A DNA stretch of 64,000 nucleotides. Origin: Acidobacteriota bacterium (GTDB taxonomy: Bacteria; Acidobacteriota; Terriglobia; Acidiferrales; UBA7541). The position numbers were made by a program, and so were the translations under genes. This document shows, one piece after another, positions 37,443-47,017 of the stretch. Under the pieces are notes generated by a model, which was not told the DNA's origin, did no database searches, and saw nothing but the letters and a program-made list of their open reading frames with translations. How positions within the stretch are numbered: the first letter of the stretch is position 1; every line of letters starts with the position of its first letter. The DNA lies in contig JABCZJ010000011.1 in the NCBI GenBank assembly GCA_013289715.1, positions 62,001-126,000 on the forward strand, read 5' to 3'.

Positions 37443-37650
37443 TCGTCCGAATTTTCGTGGCGTCAGGAATGCTCCAGGCGAAGTTTTCGTCCCGGTTGCC
37501 CGGAATCTATATTTGTCACATAATCGTTGCGCGCAGGCCGGCTCACCTTTGCGCCAGAAAGCCCCCAGCCCAATTGCATTCATTTGCATCGTACCGTGAT
37601 TTCGATACATCCAAACGCTCACATCCTATTCGAATGCAAGGAGGCGCTCT

Positions 37651-38121
37651 TTGATCTCATTCACCGTCAACGGCAAGCCCGTCACCGTGGAAGATCCTCC
37701 GTCCACCCCTTTGCTTTGGGTAATCCGCGATTCGCTGAATCTTACTGGTACGAAGTACGGCTGCGGCATGGCGCTGTGCGGCGCCTGCACGGTTCATATT
37801 GATGGCCAGGCCGTGCGCTCCTGCGTTGCGCCCGTTTCTCGCGCCGAAGGAAAAAAAGTCACTACCATCGAGGGAATCTCGCCCGACCTTACACATCCTC
37901 TGCAGCAGGCCTGGATTGAAATTGATGTGCCGCAGTGCGGTTACTGCCAGTCCGGGCAGATCATGAGCGCCGCGGTGCTGCTCGCCGAAAATTCCACGCC
38001 CAGCGACGAAGATATTGACGAAGCGATGTCCGGCAACATCTGCCGCTGTGGCACCTACCCGCGCATTCGCCGCGCCATTCATCGCGCTGCTGAAATCAGC
38101 AAGCAGCGGGGTGCCAAGTGA
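37651..38121 (+). CDS. (2Fe-2S)-binding subunit of a molybdenum hydroxylase (IorA-like)
   Basis: A 156-residue small subunit of the xanthine-oxidase family. The plant-type [2Fe-2S] site is [16 protein letters not shown] (about 45-58), and the second [2Fe-2S] site comprises [10 protein letters not shown] (about 97) and [12 protein letters not shown] (about 130). It passes electrons from Moco to an acceptor. TTG start at 37651 behind AAGGAGG. Its stop overlaps the start of the large subunit (GTGA). Confidence 0.93.
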   Translation: MISFTVNGKPVTVEDPPSTPLLWVIRDSLNLTGTKYGCGMALCGACTVHIDGQAVRSCVAPVSRAEGKKVTTIEGISPDLTHPLQQAWIEIDVPQCGYCQSGQIMSAAVLLAENSTPSDEDIDEAMSGNICRCGTYPRIRRAIHRAAEISKQRGAK

Positions 38122-40286
38122 GCGTCGCCACGGAAATGAAACGCCGCGAATTTCTGAAGGCGGGCGCTGCGCTGGGTGGCGGGCTGCTGATCAGCCTCTA
38201 TGTTCCGGAGTTCGTGCCTGCTGCGCGCGCCGCCGATTCAGCCGCGAAACCTGTCGCACTGAACGCCTTCGTGCGCATCGGCACCGACGAATCCGTCACC
38301 GTGATTTCCAATCACTCGGAAATGGGCCAGGGGATTTACACATCGCTCCCCATGCTGCTGAACGAAGAACTCGAAGCGGATTGGGCGCGGGTGCGTGTGG
38401 AATCTTCTCCCGTGGACGCAGTTTACAACCACACTGTTTTCGGTTTGATGATGACCGGCGGCAGCACCACCACAAATTCCGAATACGATCGCTTCCGCAA
38501 AATGGGCGCGATGGCGCGCATCATGCTCATTGCTGCCGCGGCGCAATCCTGGAACGTCGATTCGCAAACTTGCCGCGCTGAAAAGGGATTCGTGATCCAT
38601 ACGGCTACCGGCCGCCGCGCGTCCTACGGCAGCCTTGCTGAAGCAGCTTCGAGGATCGCGCCGCCGAAAGATATTCCGCTGAAGGATCCCAAGGATTTCA
38701 CGCTGGTCGGCAAGCCCGTGCATCGTCTGGATACTCCTTCGAAAACCAACGGCACGGCGCAATTCGGCCTGGACGTGTACATTCCCGGAATGCTGACGGC
38801 CGTGGTCGCGCGCGCACCGGTCTTTGGTGGAAAAGTTGTGAGCTTCAACGCGGACCAGGCCAAGGCAATTCCCGGCGTCGTGAACGTCGTGCAGGTTCCT
38901 TCCGGAGTCGCGGTGATTGCCAAAGGCTTTTGGCCCGCGAAGCTTGGCCGCGAAAAACTGGAAATCACGTGGGACGACGGGCCGGGAGCCGCGCTATCCA
39001 CCGTCGAAATGCGGGCGAACTTTTCCACGCTGTCGAAAACTCCCGGCCTGGTCGCGCGAAAAGTCGGTGACCCTGCCGCAGCTCTCGCGGGTGCCGCAAA
39101 AACCATCACCGCGGAGTACGAAGTTCCTTATCTTGCGCACTGCATGATGGAGCCGCTCAACACCGTCGTGGATTTGCACGAAGATCGCTGCGAGATTTGG
39201 ACGGGCACGCAATTTCAGACCGGCGATCGCGCCGCTGCCGCAAAAGTGGCCGGCTTGAAGCCCGAGCAGGTTACGCTGCACACCACGCTCCTGGGCGGCG
39301 GATTCGGGCGACGCGCCAATCCTTCCTGCGATTTCGTCACGGAAGCTACAGAAGTTGCCAAGGCCGCGAAAGTGCCGGTGAAAGTTGTATGGACGCGCGA
39401 GGACGATATTCGCGGCGGCTGGTATCGCCCAATGTGGTACGACCATTTTGCTGCCGGCCTGGACGCGAGCGGCAATCCCGTCGCGTGGACGCACACCATC
39501 GTCGGCCAATCCATCATGGCGGGCACGATGTTCGAATCCTACGGCATCAAGAACGGAATCGACTCGGCATCCGTCGAGGGCGCCGCGGACATTCTTTACG
39601 GGATTCCGAACCTGCAAGTGGATTTGCACACTCCCAAGAACGAAGTGCCTGTGCAGTGGTGGCGATCTGTCGGCCATTCACACACTGGATTTTCCGTTGA
39701 AGCGTTTCTCGACGAAGTGGCTCATGCGGGAGGCAAGGATCCCTACGAGCTGCGGCGCACGTTGCTTGCAGGACAGCCGCGCATGCTGGCGGTGCTCGAT
39801 CTCGCCGCGCAAAAAGCAAATTGGGGCAGCGCGCTTCCGGCCGGGCGCGCGCGCGGAATCGCCACGCACTTTTCCTTCGATAGTTACGTCGCGCAGGTTG
39901 CCGAAATCTCCGTGGAAAAAGACGGCACAGTCCGCGTGCATCGCGTCGTTGCCGCGGTGGATTGCGGCCGCACCGTGAATCCGGACACAGTGAAGGCCCA
40001 GCTGGAGGGCGGAATTATTTTCGGGCTTACGGCAGCGCTGAAGACCGAAATCACGCTCGACAAGGGCCGCGTGCAGCAGCGCAATTTTAATGATTACCCG
40101 ATGGTGCGCATGTTCGAATCGCCCACGATTGAGGTGTTCATCGTTCCGAGCACCGAACATCCCACCGGTGTCGGTGAGCCGGGCGTTCCGCCGGTGGCGC
40201 CTGCGGTGGCGAACGCGATTTTTGCCGCTACCGGCAAGCGCGTTCGCCGGCTGCCGATCAAGCCGGAAGATTTGCGTTCTGCGTGA
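38118..40286 (+). CDS. Molybdopterin-binding large subunit of a xanthine-dehydrogenase-family hydroxylase (IorB/aldehyde dehydrogenase-like)
   Basis: A 722-residue subunit with a twin-arginine-like leader ([19 protein letters not shown]), so the complex is probably exported folded by Tat. Moco-binding stretches include [35 protein letters not shown] and [19 protein letters not shown], whose Glu is the expected catalytic residue. The order 2Fe-2S subunit, Moco subunit, c-type cytochrome with no FAD subunit matches isoquinoline 1-oxidoreductase or periplasmic aldehyde dehydrogenase types. The substrate cannot be told. Confidence 0.9.
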   Translation: MSVATEMKRREFLKAGAALGGGLLISLYVPEFVPAARAADSAAKPVALNAFVRIGTDESVTVISNHSEMGQGIYTSLPMLLNEELEADWARVRVESSPVDAVYNHTVFGLMMTGGSTTTNSEYDRFRKMGAMARIMLIAAAAQSWNVDSQTCRAEKGFVIHTATGRRASYGSLAEAASRIAPPKDIPLKDPKDFTLVGKPVHRLDTPSKTNGTAQFGLDVYIPGMLTAVVARAPVFGGKVVSFNADQAKAIPGVVNVVQVPSGVAVIAKGFWPAKLGREKLEITWDDGPGAALSTVEMRANFSTLSKTPGLVARKVGDPAAALAGAAKTITAEYEVPYLAHCMMEPLNTVVDLHEDRCEIWTGTQFQTGDRAAAAKVAGLKPEQVTLHTTLLGGGFGRRANPSCDFVTEATEVAKAAKVPVKVVWTREDDIRGGWYRPMWYDHFAAGLDASGNPVAWTHTIVGQSIMAGTMFESYGIKNGIDSASVEGAADILYGIPNLQVDLHTPKNEVPVQWWRSVGHSHTGFSVEAFLDEVAHAGGKDPYELRRTLLAGQPRMLAVLDLAAQKANWGSALPAGRARGIATHFSFDSYVAQVAEISVEKDGTVRVHRVVAAVDCGRTVNPDTVKAQLEGGIIFGLTAALKTEITLDKGRVQQRNFNDYPMVRMFESPTIEVFIVPSTEHPTGVGEPGVPPVAPAVANAIFAATGKRVRRLPIKPEDLRSA

Positions 40287-40309
40287 GGGTTTATGCCGAG
40301 GGTGCGAAC

Positions 40310-40972
40310 ATGAGCAAAAGCTTCGCTAAGAAATGGCCAATGCAAATTGCGTTAGTTGTTTGGGCGGTCCTGGCCGCGTGTCTGCCAGCGCTCGCACAAC
40401 AACAGGCCGCGCTCGCCACTTCGTCGAGTTCGGTACATGCGATTGTGGCCGCGTCCACCGCAACAAACAACGCCGCGAGATCGGACGCTGCCGCCGCACA
40501 AGCTGCTTTCAATCGCGCATGGACCGTTTTCGCTTCTCCGCGCTGCCGCAATTGCCATCCCTCCGGCGACGCGCCGTTGCAAGGCGAGGATGGTCACGTG
40601 CACATTCAGGATGTGAAGCGCGGCCCGGATGGCAAGGGCGTTTACGGGATGAAATGCAGCACGTGCCATCAAGTTGCGAATCTTCCGGGCGCCAACATGC
40701 CGCCGGGCAATCCGAAATGGTCGCTGCCGCCTGCCAATATGAAGATGGTGATTCAGGGCGAAACCGCCGGCGAGTTTTGCCGGCAGCTGAAAGATCCGGC
40801 GAAGAACGGCCATCGCAGTCTCGCGCAGATCATCGAGCATGTTTCCTCGGACGATCTGGTTGGCTGGGGCTGGAATCCGGGCGAAGGACGCACACTGCCG
40901 CCGCTCGACCGTCCGGAATTTGTGGCCGCGATGAAGGCCTGGGTGGACAACGGCGCTGCTTGCCCGCAGTAG
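40310..40972 (+). CDS. Periplasmic c-type cytochrome, partner of the molybdenum hydroxylase
   Basis: A 220-residue secreted protein (signal peptide to about residue 29) with two heme-c motifs, CRNCH (about 81-85) and CSTCH (about 112-116), the first in a SPRCRNCHPSGDAP context. A Met or His distal ligand cannot be assigned by eye. It lies 23 bp after the large subunit and is the likely electron acceptor. ATG 40310 is chosen; an earlier GTG overlaps the upstream stop. Confidence 0.82.
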   Translation: MSKSFAKKWPMQIALVVWAVLAACLPALAQQQAALATSSSSVHAIVAASTATNNAARSDAAAAQAAFNRAWTVFASPRCRNCHPSGDAPLQGEDGHVHIQDVKRGPDGKGVYGMKCSTCHQVANLPGANMPPGNPKWSLPPANMKMVIQGETAGEFCRQLKDPAKNGHRSLAQIIEHVSSDDLVGWGWNPGEGRTLPPLDRPEFVAAMKAWVDNGAACPQ

Positions 40973-40988
40973 CCTGAGGCTCAGCTTT

Positions 40989-41077
40989 CTCTGCGTTAAA
41001 TCTTTTGAATTCGCTTTGCTTTCTCTTCTCCGCGTTCTCCAAGCCTTGCTCGGTGCCCTCTGCGTTAAATCTTTTGA
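40989..41077. repeat. 20-bp direct repeat in the intergenic region
   Basis: CTCTGCGTTAAATCTTTTGA at 40989-41008 is repeated exactly at 41058-41077, 69 bp apart. The same phrase recurs between genes in many acidobacterial-type genomes (from memory). Purpose unknown. Confidence 0.6.
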
Positions 41078-41165
41078 CCCCTCGCTAACCCGCCGCAATC
41101 CGGCCCCAACTGGAGTATGATACCCCCCGCGACGTCCTCGCATCCCCGACCGGAAGAGGCCTTTC

Positions 41166-42308
41166 ATGAGTCACCGGTTCACGATTGGTGTCGAAGAAGA
41201 ATTCCAGATCGTAGATCCTGCGTCGGGCGAGCTGCGTTCGCACGTCAGCGAATTGATGGAAGCATCCTCGCCCGGCCTCGGCGAGCAAGTGAAGCGCGAG
41301 ATGCATCAATCCATCATCGAGATCGGCACCAAAATCTGCGCGGACGTGCATGAGCTGGATGCCGACATGCGCCGCACGCGCGGTGAACTGGTGCGCGCCG
41401 CGGAAAGCCGCGGCCTGCAGGTGGCCGCCGCCGGCACGCATCCATTTTCCTCCTGGATCGATCAGGTGATTTCTCCCGGCGAGCGTTACCAGAATATCGT
41501 CGAGGAAATGGGCCAGCTGGCGCGGTCACTGCTGATTTTCGGCATGCATGTGCACGTGGCTGTGCCCGATCGCACCACCATGATTGACCTGATGAACATG
41601 GCGCGCTACTTTCTGCCGCATCTACTGGCGCTTTCCACCAGCTCACCGTTCTGGATGGGCCGCGACACCGGCCTGAAATCGTTCCGCACCACGGTTTTTC
41701 GACGCTTCCCACGCACCGGCATCCCGGATCATTTGAATTCCTGGAATCAGTATGAGGATTACGTCGAGCTGCTCGTGCGCCTGCATTGCATCGACAACGC
41801 CAAGAAAATCTGGTGGGACGTGCGCCCGCATCCCACGTTTGGCACGCTGGAATTTCGCATTTTCGACGTGGTGACGCGTGTGGATGAGGGTATCGCTATT
41901 GCGGCGCTCACGCAGGCCATCGTCGTGAAGCTGCATCGCCTGTACACGCGGAACATGGGTTTCCGCATGTACCACCGCGCGCTGATCGAAGAAAATAAGT
42001 GGCGCGCCGCGCGTTGGGGCATCGAAGGCAAGCTGATTGATTTCGGCAAGCAAGCGGAAGTGCCGATGTCTGTGTTAATCGAAGAATTATTCGAATTTGT
42101 AGACGATGTGCTGGACGAACTCGGCAGCCGCGCTGCGCTCGAGCCTACGCGCGAAATCTTTCGCCACGGCACCAGCGCCGAGCGCCAGTTGCGCGTGTAC
42201 AAGGAAACCGGCGACCTGCAGGCCGTCGTGCGCCACATCGTTGCGGAAACCCGCGAAGGCGTGTCCGTGCCGACAAGCTCCGCCGCCGGCGCGCCGCAAT
42301 CGTCCTAG
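41166..42308 (+). CDS. Carboxylate-amine ligase, GCS2/YbdK family
   Basis: A 380-residue ligase of the glutamine-synthetase-fold amidoligases that join a carboxylate (often gamma-Glu) to an amine using ATP. Motifs: FTIGVEEEFQIVDP at the N-terminus, AAAGTHPFSSW, GMHVHVAVPDR, WDVRPHPTFGTLEFRIFDV. E. coli YbdK makes gamma-glutamylcysteine slowly; the true substrate of this branch is unknown. AAGAGG precedes ATG 41166. It begins a run in which two further ligases follow within 60 bp, indicating an amide-forming pathway. Confidence 0.9.
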   Translation: MSHRFTIGVEEEFQIVDPASGELRSHVSELMEASSPGLGEQVKREMHQSIIEIGTKICADVHELDADMRRTRGELVRAAESRGLQVAAAGTHPFSSWIDQVISPGERYQNIVEEMGQLARSLLIFGMHVHVAVPDRTTMIDLMNMARYFLPHLLALSTSSPFWMGRDTGLKSFRTTVFRRFPRTGIPDHLNSWNQYEDYVELLVRLHCIDNAKKIWWDVRPHPTFGTLEFRIFDVVTRVDEGIAIAALTQAIVVKLHRLYTRNMGFRMYHRALIEENKWRAARWGIEGKLIDFGKQAEVPMSVLIEELFEFVDDVLDELGSRAALEPTREIFRHGTSAERQLRVYKETGDLQAVVRHIVAETREGVSVPTSSAAGAPQSS

Positions 42309-42370
42309 CGCCGCTCCATTGAATTGGAATTTGTAATCACTGTGCATTCATACGAAAGGAATGGCAAACC

Positions 42371-43363
42371 ATGAAAATCGGAATACTCTGCGGCCGCGAA
42401 TACAGTTTCCCGCCAGCGTTTATTGACAAGGTAAACGAGCTGGGCAAGAAAGACGGCATCACCGCTGAATTCGTGAAGCTCGGTGGCACGGTGATGGGCG
42501 AGCTGGCGCAATACAAAGTGATCGTGGACCGCATCTCCCACGAAGTGGAATATTACCGCGCCTATCTGAAGCACGCCGTGCTGCAAGGCACATACGTCAT
42601 CAATAATCCCTTCTGGTGGACGGCCGACGATAAATTCTTCAACTATGCCGTCGCTGCAAAGCTCGGCTTGGCCATTCCGAAGACCGTGGTGCTGCCGCAA
42701 AAATCCTATCCTCCCACGGTGGACATCAATTCCGAATCCCTGCGCAACCTCACCTATCCGATTGATTGGGACGCACTACTCGATCACGTGGGCCGGCCTG
42801 CGTTTCTGAAGCCGTACTCCGGCGGCGGATGGAAACAGGTCTATAAGGTTCACAATCGCGAAGAGCTGATCGCCGCGTACGACGGCACCGGCCCGACCTG
42901 CATGACTCTGCAGGAAAATATTGATTTTAGCCAGTACGTGCGCTGCTTCACGTTCGGCAAAATGGATATTCTTCCGGTGGTGTACGATCCTGGCGAGCGG
43001 CGCTACCTCGTTGAGCACAATTATCTTTCCCCGGAGGTGGGCGCGCGCGTGGTGCGCGACGCGCAAACCATCAATCAAGCGCTGGGCTACGAAATGAATA
43101 CGATCGAATTCGCCATCCAGGATGGTGTTCCCTATGCGATTGACTTCCTGAATCCCGCGCCCGATTTCGAACACGACCGCATCACCGAATTTTATTTCAC
43201 GCACGTAGTGGATCGCATGGCGCGCCTGGTGATTGATCGCGCCTTGACCGGTGATCCAACGTACCCATGGCCGCGCTGGGAAGAAATGCTGGGAATTGGC
43301 GCGGGGGCGGCGGGATTTATCGGCACGCCGGGGAAAAAAACGGCGGGAGCCAAGACTGCATGA
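42371..43363 (+). CDS. ATP-grasp ligase of unknown substrate
   Basis: A 330-residue ATP-grasp protein. An N-terminal Rossmann-like part (MKIGILCGREYSFPPAFIDK) leads to PAFLKPYSGGGWKQVYKV (phosphate-loop lysine), LQENIDFSQYVRCFTFG, and the metal-binding strand IEFAIQDGVPYAIDFLNPAP. This is the RimK/D-Ala ligase type of fold, forming an acyl-phosphate that an amine attacks. AAAGGA precedes ATG 42371. Its stop overlaps the next start (ATGA), tying it to the circularly permuted ATP-grasp. Confidence 0.82.
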   Translation: MKIGILCGREYSFPPAFIDKVNELGKKDGITAEFVKLGGTVMGELAQYKVIVDRISHEVEYYRAYLKHAVLQGTYVINNPFWWTADDKFFNYAVAAKLGLAIPKTVVLPQKSYPPTVDINSESLRNLTYPIDWDALLDHVGRPAFLKPYSGGGWKQVYKVHNREELIAAYDGTGPTCMTLQENIDFSQYVRCFTFGKMDILPVVYDPGERRYLVEHNYLSPEVGARVVRDAQTINQALGYEMNTIEFAIQDGVPYAIDFLNPAPDFEHDRITEFYFTHVVDRMARLVIDRALTGDPTYPWPRWEEMLGIGAGAAGFIGTPGKKTAGAKTA

Positions 43364-44754
43364 GCGGTTTGGCCCCTGCTTCTCATTCGCAGCCTGGTTC
43401 CGCGCAAACTCCGGCGGCAGTGTGGCACGGATTGCTGCGGCCGGACGTCGAGCTGGCTCCCGCATTCCTCGACGAGCTGAACGCACGGATGCGCGCGGAG
43501 CGCCTTACTTTCGGTGAGCGCATCCATTGCCCGTTTCTGCGCCCATTTTTTCTTGGTGCCGAAGACGAGCAGCGTGTCCGCACGGTTGCCGAAGCCATCG
43601 CGGCGCTGGGCGAACGCGTCGTGAAGCAATCGCTGGCCGACCCGCGGCTGCTAGCCCAATCGGCGCTGCGGCCCGAAGAAGAGCGCCTCGCGCGCATCAA
43701 TCCGCGTTACGGCGCATCCAGCACGGCGTCGCGCCTCGATGCTTTTCTGCTGCCCGATTCGCTGCAGTTCGCGGAATACAACGCGGAATCTCCCGCTGGC
43801 CTGGGCTACGCGGAAACTCTTGCGAACGTTTTTCTCGCGCTTCCGGTGATGCAGCGATTCGCGGAACATTACACCGTGCGCAAATTTCCGCTGATGCAAT
43901 TGATGCTGGCCGCGCTGCTGGAAAGTTATCGCGAATGGGGTGGATCCGCCTCGCCGCCGGTGATCGCCATCGTGGACTGGCGCGAAGTTCCCACCTGGAG
44001 CGAATTCGAAATCATTCAGGCGCATTTTCAGAAGGAAGGTGTCACCACCATTCTCGCCGACCCCCGCGCTCTGGTCTTCGCCGAAGGCCGCCTCACAGCT
44101 TTCGGCCGCCGTATTGATCTCGTCTATCGCCGCGTTTTGATCAACGACATCGTCGCGCGCAGCGCCGAATGCGCGGCCTTGGTGAATGCTTACACTTCCG
44201 GCGCGGTTTGCGTGGCCAACGCGTTCAGCTGCAAAATCCCGCACAAGAAAGCGTTTTTTGCCGTGCTTACCGACGAGCAAAACTCCACGCTCTTCAGCAC
44301 CACCGAGCGCGAACTGATCCGCCGCCACATTCCCTGGACACGCCTGCTCGCTGACACGAAAACCACGCGCGACGGGGAATCTTTCGGCCTGCTCGAATAC
44401 GTGCGCCGCCGCCGCGAGAATTTCGTCCTGAAGCCGAATGACGAGTACGGCGGCACAGGCGTGCACCTCGGGTGGGAAAACGACGAGCGCCAGTGGGACG
44501 CCGCGCTCGATCGCGCCCTCGCCGATCGCGATAGCGCCTGGGTCGTCCAGGAACGCATCGCCATCCGCCGCGAGGTTTTCCCCATGCAAACGGAAAACGG
44601 CGTGCAGATGCGCGACATGCTAGTAGACTTCGCCCCCTACATCTTCCGCGGCAAAATGGCCGGCTGCCTCACGCGCCTAAGCTCCACAGGCCTAGCCAAC
44701 GTAACGTCGGGCGGCGGCCAAGTCCCCAGCTTCGTAGTTGAACCAAAATCATAG
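43360..44754 (+). CDS. Circularly permuted type-2 ATP-grasp protein
   Basis: A 464-residue protein matching the CP_ATP-grasp family: LPDSLQFAEYNAESPAGLGY is near the middle, and the ATP-binding lysine loop NFVLKPNDEYGGTGVHLGWE comes after it, followed by WVVQERIAIRREVFP and the C-terminal FRGKMAGCLTRLSSTGLANV. The order is permuted relative to ordinary ATP-grasps. Such enzymes are related to glutathionylspermidine synthase and occur with amidoligases in peptide or conjugate biosynthesis. ATG 43360 overlaps the previous stop by four bases. The longer frame (to 43267) lies inside the previous gene. Confidence 0.85.
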   Translation: MSGLAPASHSQPGSAQTPAAVWHGLLRPDVELAPAFLDELNARMRAERLTFGERIHCPFLRPFFLGAEDEQRVRTVAEAIAALGERVVKQSLADPRLLAQSALRPEEERLARINPRYGASSTASRLDAFLLPDSLQFAEYNAESPAGLGYAETLANVFLALPVMQRFAEHYTVRKFPLMQLMLAALLESYREWGGSASPPVIAIVDWREVPTWSEFEIIQAHFQKEGVTTILADPRALVFAEGRLTAFGRRIDLVYRRVLINDIVARSAECAALVNAYTSGAVCVANAFSCKIPHKKAFFAVLTDEQNSTLFSTTERELIRRHIPWTRLLADTKTTRDGESFGLLEYVRRRRENFVLKPNDEYGGTGVHLGWENDERQWDAALDRALADRDSAWVVQERIAIRREVFPMQTENGVQMRDMLVDFAPYIFRGKMAGCLTRLSSTGLANVTSGGGQVPSFVVEPKS

Positions 44755-44887
44755 CGTTCCGCATAACCGCATTAATCTGCGTGGCCGGTTCGGCTTGAAG
44801 AGTCATAATGCCCGCTGAGGGACGTGCAATGCAATCTGTCGCTTCCAACCCAACTGCATCCGAGCTGCGCTAGGTGCGCTTCTTCTT

Positions 44888-45664
44888 TTGTTGATAGCTT
44901 CGCCTCTCCTGGTACAAGCACCGCAAGTCGACACGATCGCTCGCCAGATGTCGGCTTCGCTTGCGCAAGCAAAGCCGAAGACGGTGTTAGTTTTTGATTT
45001 CGTTGGTCCAGATGGAATGGACCCTATAGGTCAAACGCTTGCTGCGGATTTTCGTGCGTACATGGCTAGATCGGGACAAGACGTTCGCGTCCAGGATTAC
45101 TCGGAACTGCTCGGAATGCTAAAGAAAAACGGGCTTGTACTTGCTAACCTTCACGATGTAGCGACTGCAAGCCGGCTTGTGCGACAAACTGAGGTGGACG
45201 CTTGGATCTACGGCAAACTCTCGAACAGCGTCGGGGGCCTCAAGCTCACCGTGGACGCATATCCGTTGAGCCCTTTCGCCGAAAGATATTTCGAGTTCGA
45301 GAGTTCCATACCTCGTAGTGACGACCTCAAGCCGCTCATTGTAGAAAGAGTGAAGGATGAATTTTCAGCTTTGCCTAGGCCAGGTCAACGTGGCTATTCC
45401 TATCCGGAGTGTATCGATTGTCCGGTGCTTCCATCCAGCGAGGAAGTTTTGAGACGTAAGTTTAGCGGCACCGTGGTGCTGGAAGTGACGGTCGAGCCGG
45501 ACGGACACACCAAGGACATCCGAGTGAAAGTGGGTCTACCTTTCGGATTGACGCAGCAGGCAGTTGATACGGTTAAGGAATGGAGACTAAAACCAGCGAT
45601 CGGACCTGATGGAAAACCGGCCGCGATTAGGCAAGTAGTGGAATTGAGCCTTTCTTGCAGCTAG
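44888..45664 (+). CDS. TonB C-terminal domain protein, N-terminal start unclear
   Basis: At least 258 residues. The last 90 residues form a TonB-type C-terminal domain (SGTVVLEVTVEPDGHTKDIR and AVDTVKEWRLKPAIGPDGKP). The middle (DFVGPDGMDPIGQTLAADFR, with the repeat-like YSELLGMLKKNG) resembles a curli-assembly-type fold of unclear role. The only start in frame, TTG 44888, lies inside a signal peptide that really begins upstream (RAALGALLLLLIASPLLVQA from about 44862), where no start codon exists in frame; an ATG at 44829 is in another frame. The 5' end is either frameshifted or mis-sequenced. Confidence 0.6.
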   Translation: MLIASPLLVQAPQVDTIARQMSASLAQAKPKTVLVFDFVGPDGMDPIGQTLAADFRAYMARSGQDVRVQDYSELLGMLKKNGLVLANLHDVATASRLVRQTEVDAWIYGKLSNSVGGLKLTVDAYPLSPFAERYFEFESSIPRSDDLKPLIVERVKDEFSALPRPGQRGYSYPECIDCPVLPSSEEVLRRKFSGTVVLEVTVEPDGHTKDIRVKVGLPFGLTQQAVDTVKEWRLKPAIGPDGKPAAIRQVVELSLSCS

Positions 45665-45778
45665 AATGACCATTAAGAACGCCCAGCCAGCCGGCACTGA
45701 CCAAATTCGTAAACTGCCATTGAAAAACTGCCTGTTTGGCCATAGCTCAATCCAATAGCAAAACTCCTCGACCCTATC

Positions 45779-45784
45779 TACAAT
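45779..45784 (+). promoter_or_regulatory. -10 element of the M29 aminopeptidase gene, leaderless
   Basis: TACAAT at 45779-45784, six bases, then ATG 45791. No Shine-Dalgarno is seen. The predicted transcription start coincides with the start codon. Confidence 0.45.
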
Positions 45785-45790
45785 ATCTGG

Positions 45791-46816
45791 ATGGATTTTG
45801 GACCTGCACAACCAGAGCTGCTATCTGGCGCGCGCAACGCCGTTGAGACTTGTCTCGCGATTCAGCCGGGCGAACGCGTGGCGCTGATCGCCGATCTCGC
45901 CAGCAAGGCCGTGGCAGCGAGTCTGGCCGCCGCGCTGAAGGAACGCAGCGCGATCTGCGAGGGCTTTCTGCTTGAGGATCTCGCGCCGCGACCGCTGAAA
46001 CGAGCGCCGCAACAAGTTCTGGATGCGCTCGGCCGCGCCGACGCCGGAATCCTCTGCATGCAGCCGCAAGAAGGCGAGCTTGGCGCGCGCAAAGATATTG
46101 TGGGAGTCGTCGAGCGCCGCCACATTCGCTACGCGCACATGATCGGCGTCACGCCTGAAATCATGCAGCAGGGCATGCGCGCGGATTACAAGATGGTGGA
46201 TCGCCTGAGCGAAAAACTTCTGCAGCGCATGCATTCCGCGCGCTCGCTCACGGTGCGCACCGAAGCCGGCACCTCGCTCGTCGCTACATTCGATTCCGCG
46301 CTGGATTGGGTGAAGACCAGCGGGCTGATCAGCCGCCGTTACTGGTCGAATCTTCCCGCCGGAGAAGTTTTCACCACGCCGGCGAAAGTGGATGGCACTT
46401 TCGTGTGCGACGGCACGGCGGGCGACCATTTTTGTGGCAAGTATGGCGACCTGCAGCGCACGCCGTTGGTGCTGGAAATTCAAGCCGGGCGTTTGCAGAA
46501 AGCCACCTGCGAGCGCAAGGATTTGGAAGAGGAGTTCTGGAGTTACTGCCACACCGATGAAAATAGCGACCGCGTCGGCGAGCTGGCTTTCGGCACCAAC
46601 CTCAGCCTGTCGGACATGATCGGCGTGCTGCTGCAAGATGAAAAATTGCCCGGCGTGCATCTGGCGTTCGGCGATCCCTACGGCAGCCAAACCCACGCCG
46701 CGTGGAGTTCGCGCACGCATGTAGACGTTCTTGCCCGCCGCTGCGACGTGTGGATTGACGAAGAACAAGTGATCGAAAAAGGCCGCTACATGCTGGCGCG
46801 CCTGGGCCTGGCGTAG
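45791..46816 (+). CDS. M29-family (thermophilic type) aminopeptidase
   Basis: A 341-residue protein with the layout of M29 metallo-aminopeptidases. Putative metal ligands are the Glu in LPAGEVFTTP, the Glu in VGELAFGTN, the His in VHLAFGDPYG and the His/Asp pair in THVDVL, in the family order. Substrates are N-terminal residues of peptides. The protein is somewhat shorter than the Thermus enzyme (about 410). It sits in the ligase cluster, as though to trim or release the product. It may have its own leaderless promoter. Confidence 0.78.
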   Translation: MDFGPAQPELLSGARNAVETCLAIQPGERVALIADLASKAVAASLAAALKERSAICEGFLLEDLAPRPLKRAPQQVLDALGRADAGILCMQPQEGELGARKDIVGVVERRHIRYAHMIGVTPEIMQQGMRADYKMVDRLSEKLLQRMHSARSLTVRTEAGTSLVATFDSALDWVKTSGLISRRYWSNLPAGEVFTTPAKVDGTFVCDGTAGDHFCGKYGDLQRTPLVLEIQAGRLQKATCERKDLEEEFWSYCHTDENSDRVGELAFGTNLSLSDMIGVLLQDEKLPGVHLAFGDPYGSQTHAAWSSRTHVDVLARRCDVWIDEEQVIEKGRYMLARLGLA

Positions 46817-46865
46817 CGCCGGATCATCGCTAAATCGCAAGGTTTTTCTCTGCGCGCGGCGTTTA

Positions 46866-46910
46866 CCCCGGTAGAGCCGGGGCGCCTCTGACGATGCGAC
46901 GAGCATCGTC
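46866..46910. repeat. Two adjacent hairpins between convergent genes
   Basis: CCCCGG-TAGAG-CCGGGG (46866-46882) and GACGATGC-GACGA-GCATCGTC (46890-46910). They lie in the 200-bp gap between the M29 gene and the convergent hydrolase; CATCCTGAGG and CCGAAGGATCTC follow. There is no T tail, so a REP-like role or a bidirectional terminator of unusual type are both possible. Confidence 0.5.
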
Positions 46911-47017
46911 ATCCTGAGGCTGACGCCTTTGCTTCAAGCCGGCCGAAGGATCTCTCCCGGTTCTCGCTGTGCCTCTGTGGCGCGATAGACTTTCCCGCGT
47001 GAGCTACGCGCGCCAAT

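Noticed and set aside
37651..40972. Carbon monoxide dehydrogenase (Cox) assignment
   Set aside because: No FAD subunit, and the cytochrome plus Tat-like leader fit the periplasmic IorAB/aldehyde dehydrogenase layout instead.
46866..46910. Rho-independent terminator between the convergent genes
   Set aside because: Stems are good but no T tail follows on either strand; kept as palindromes.
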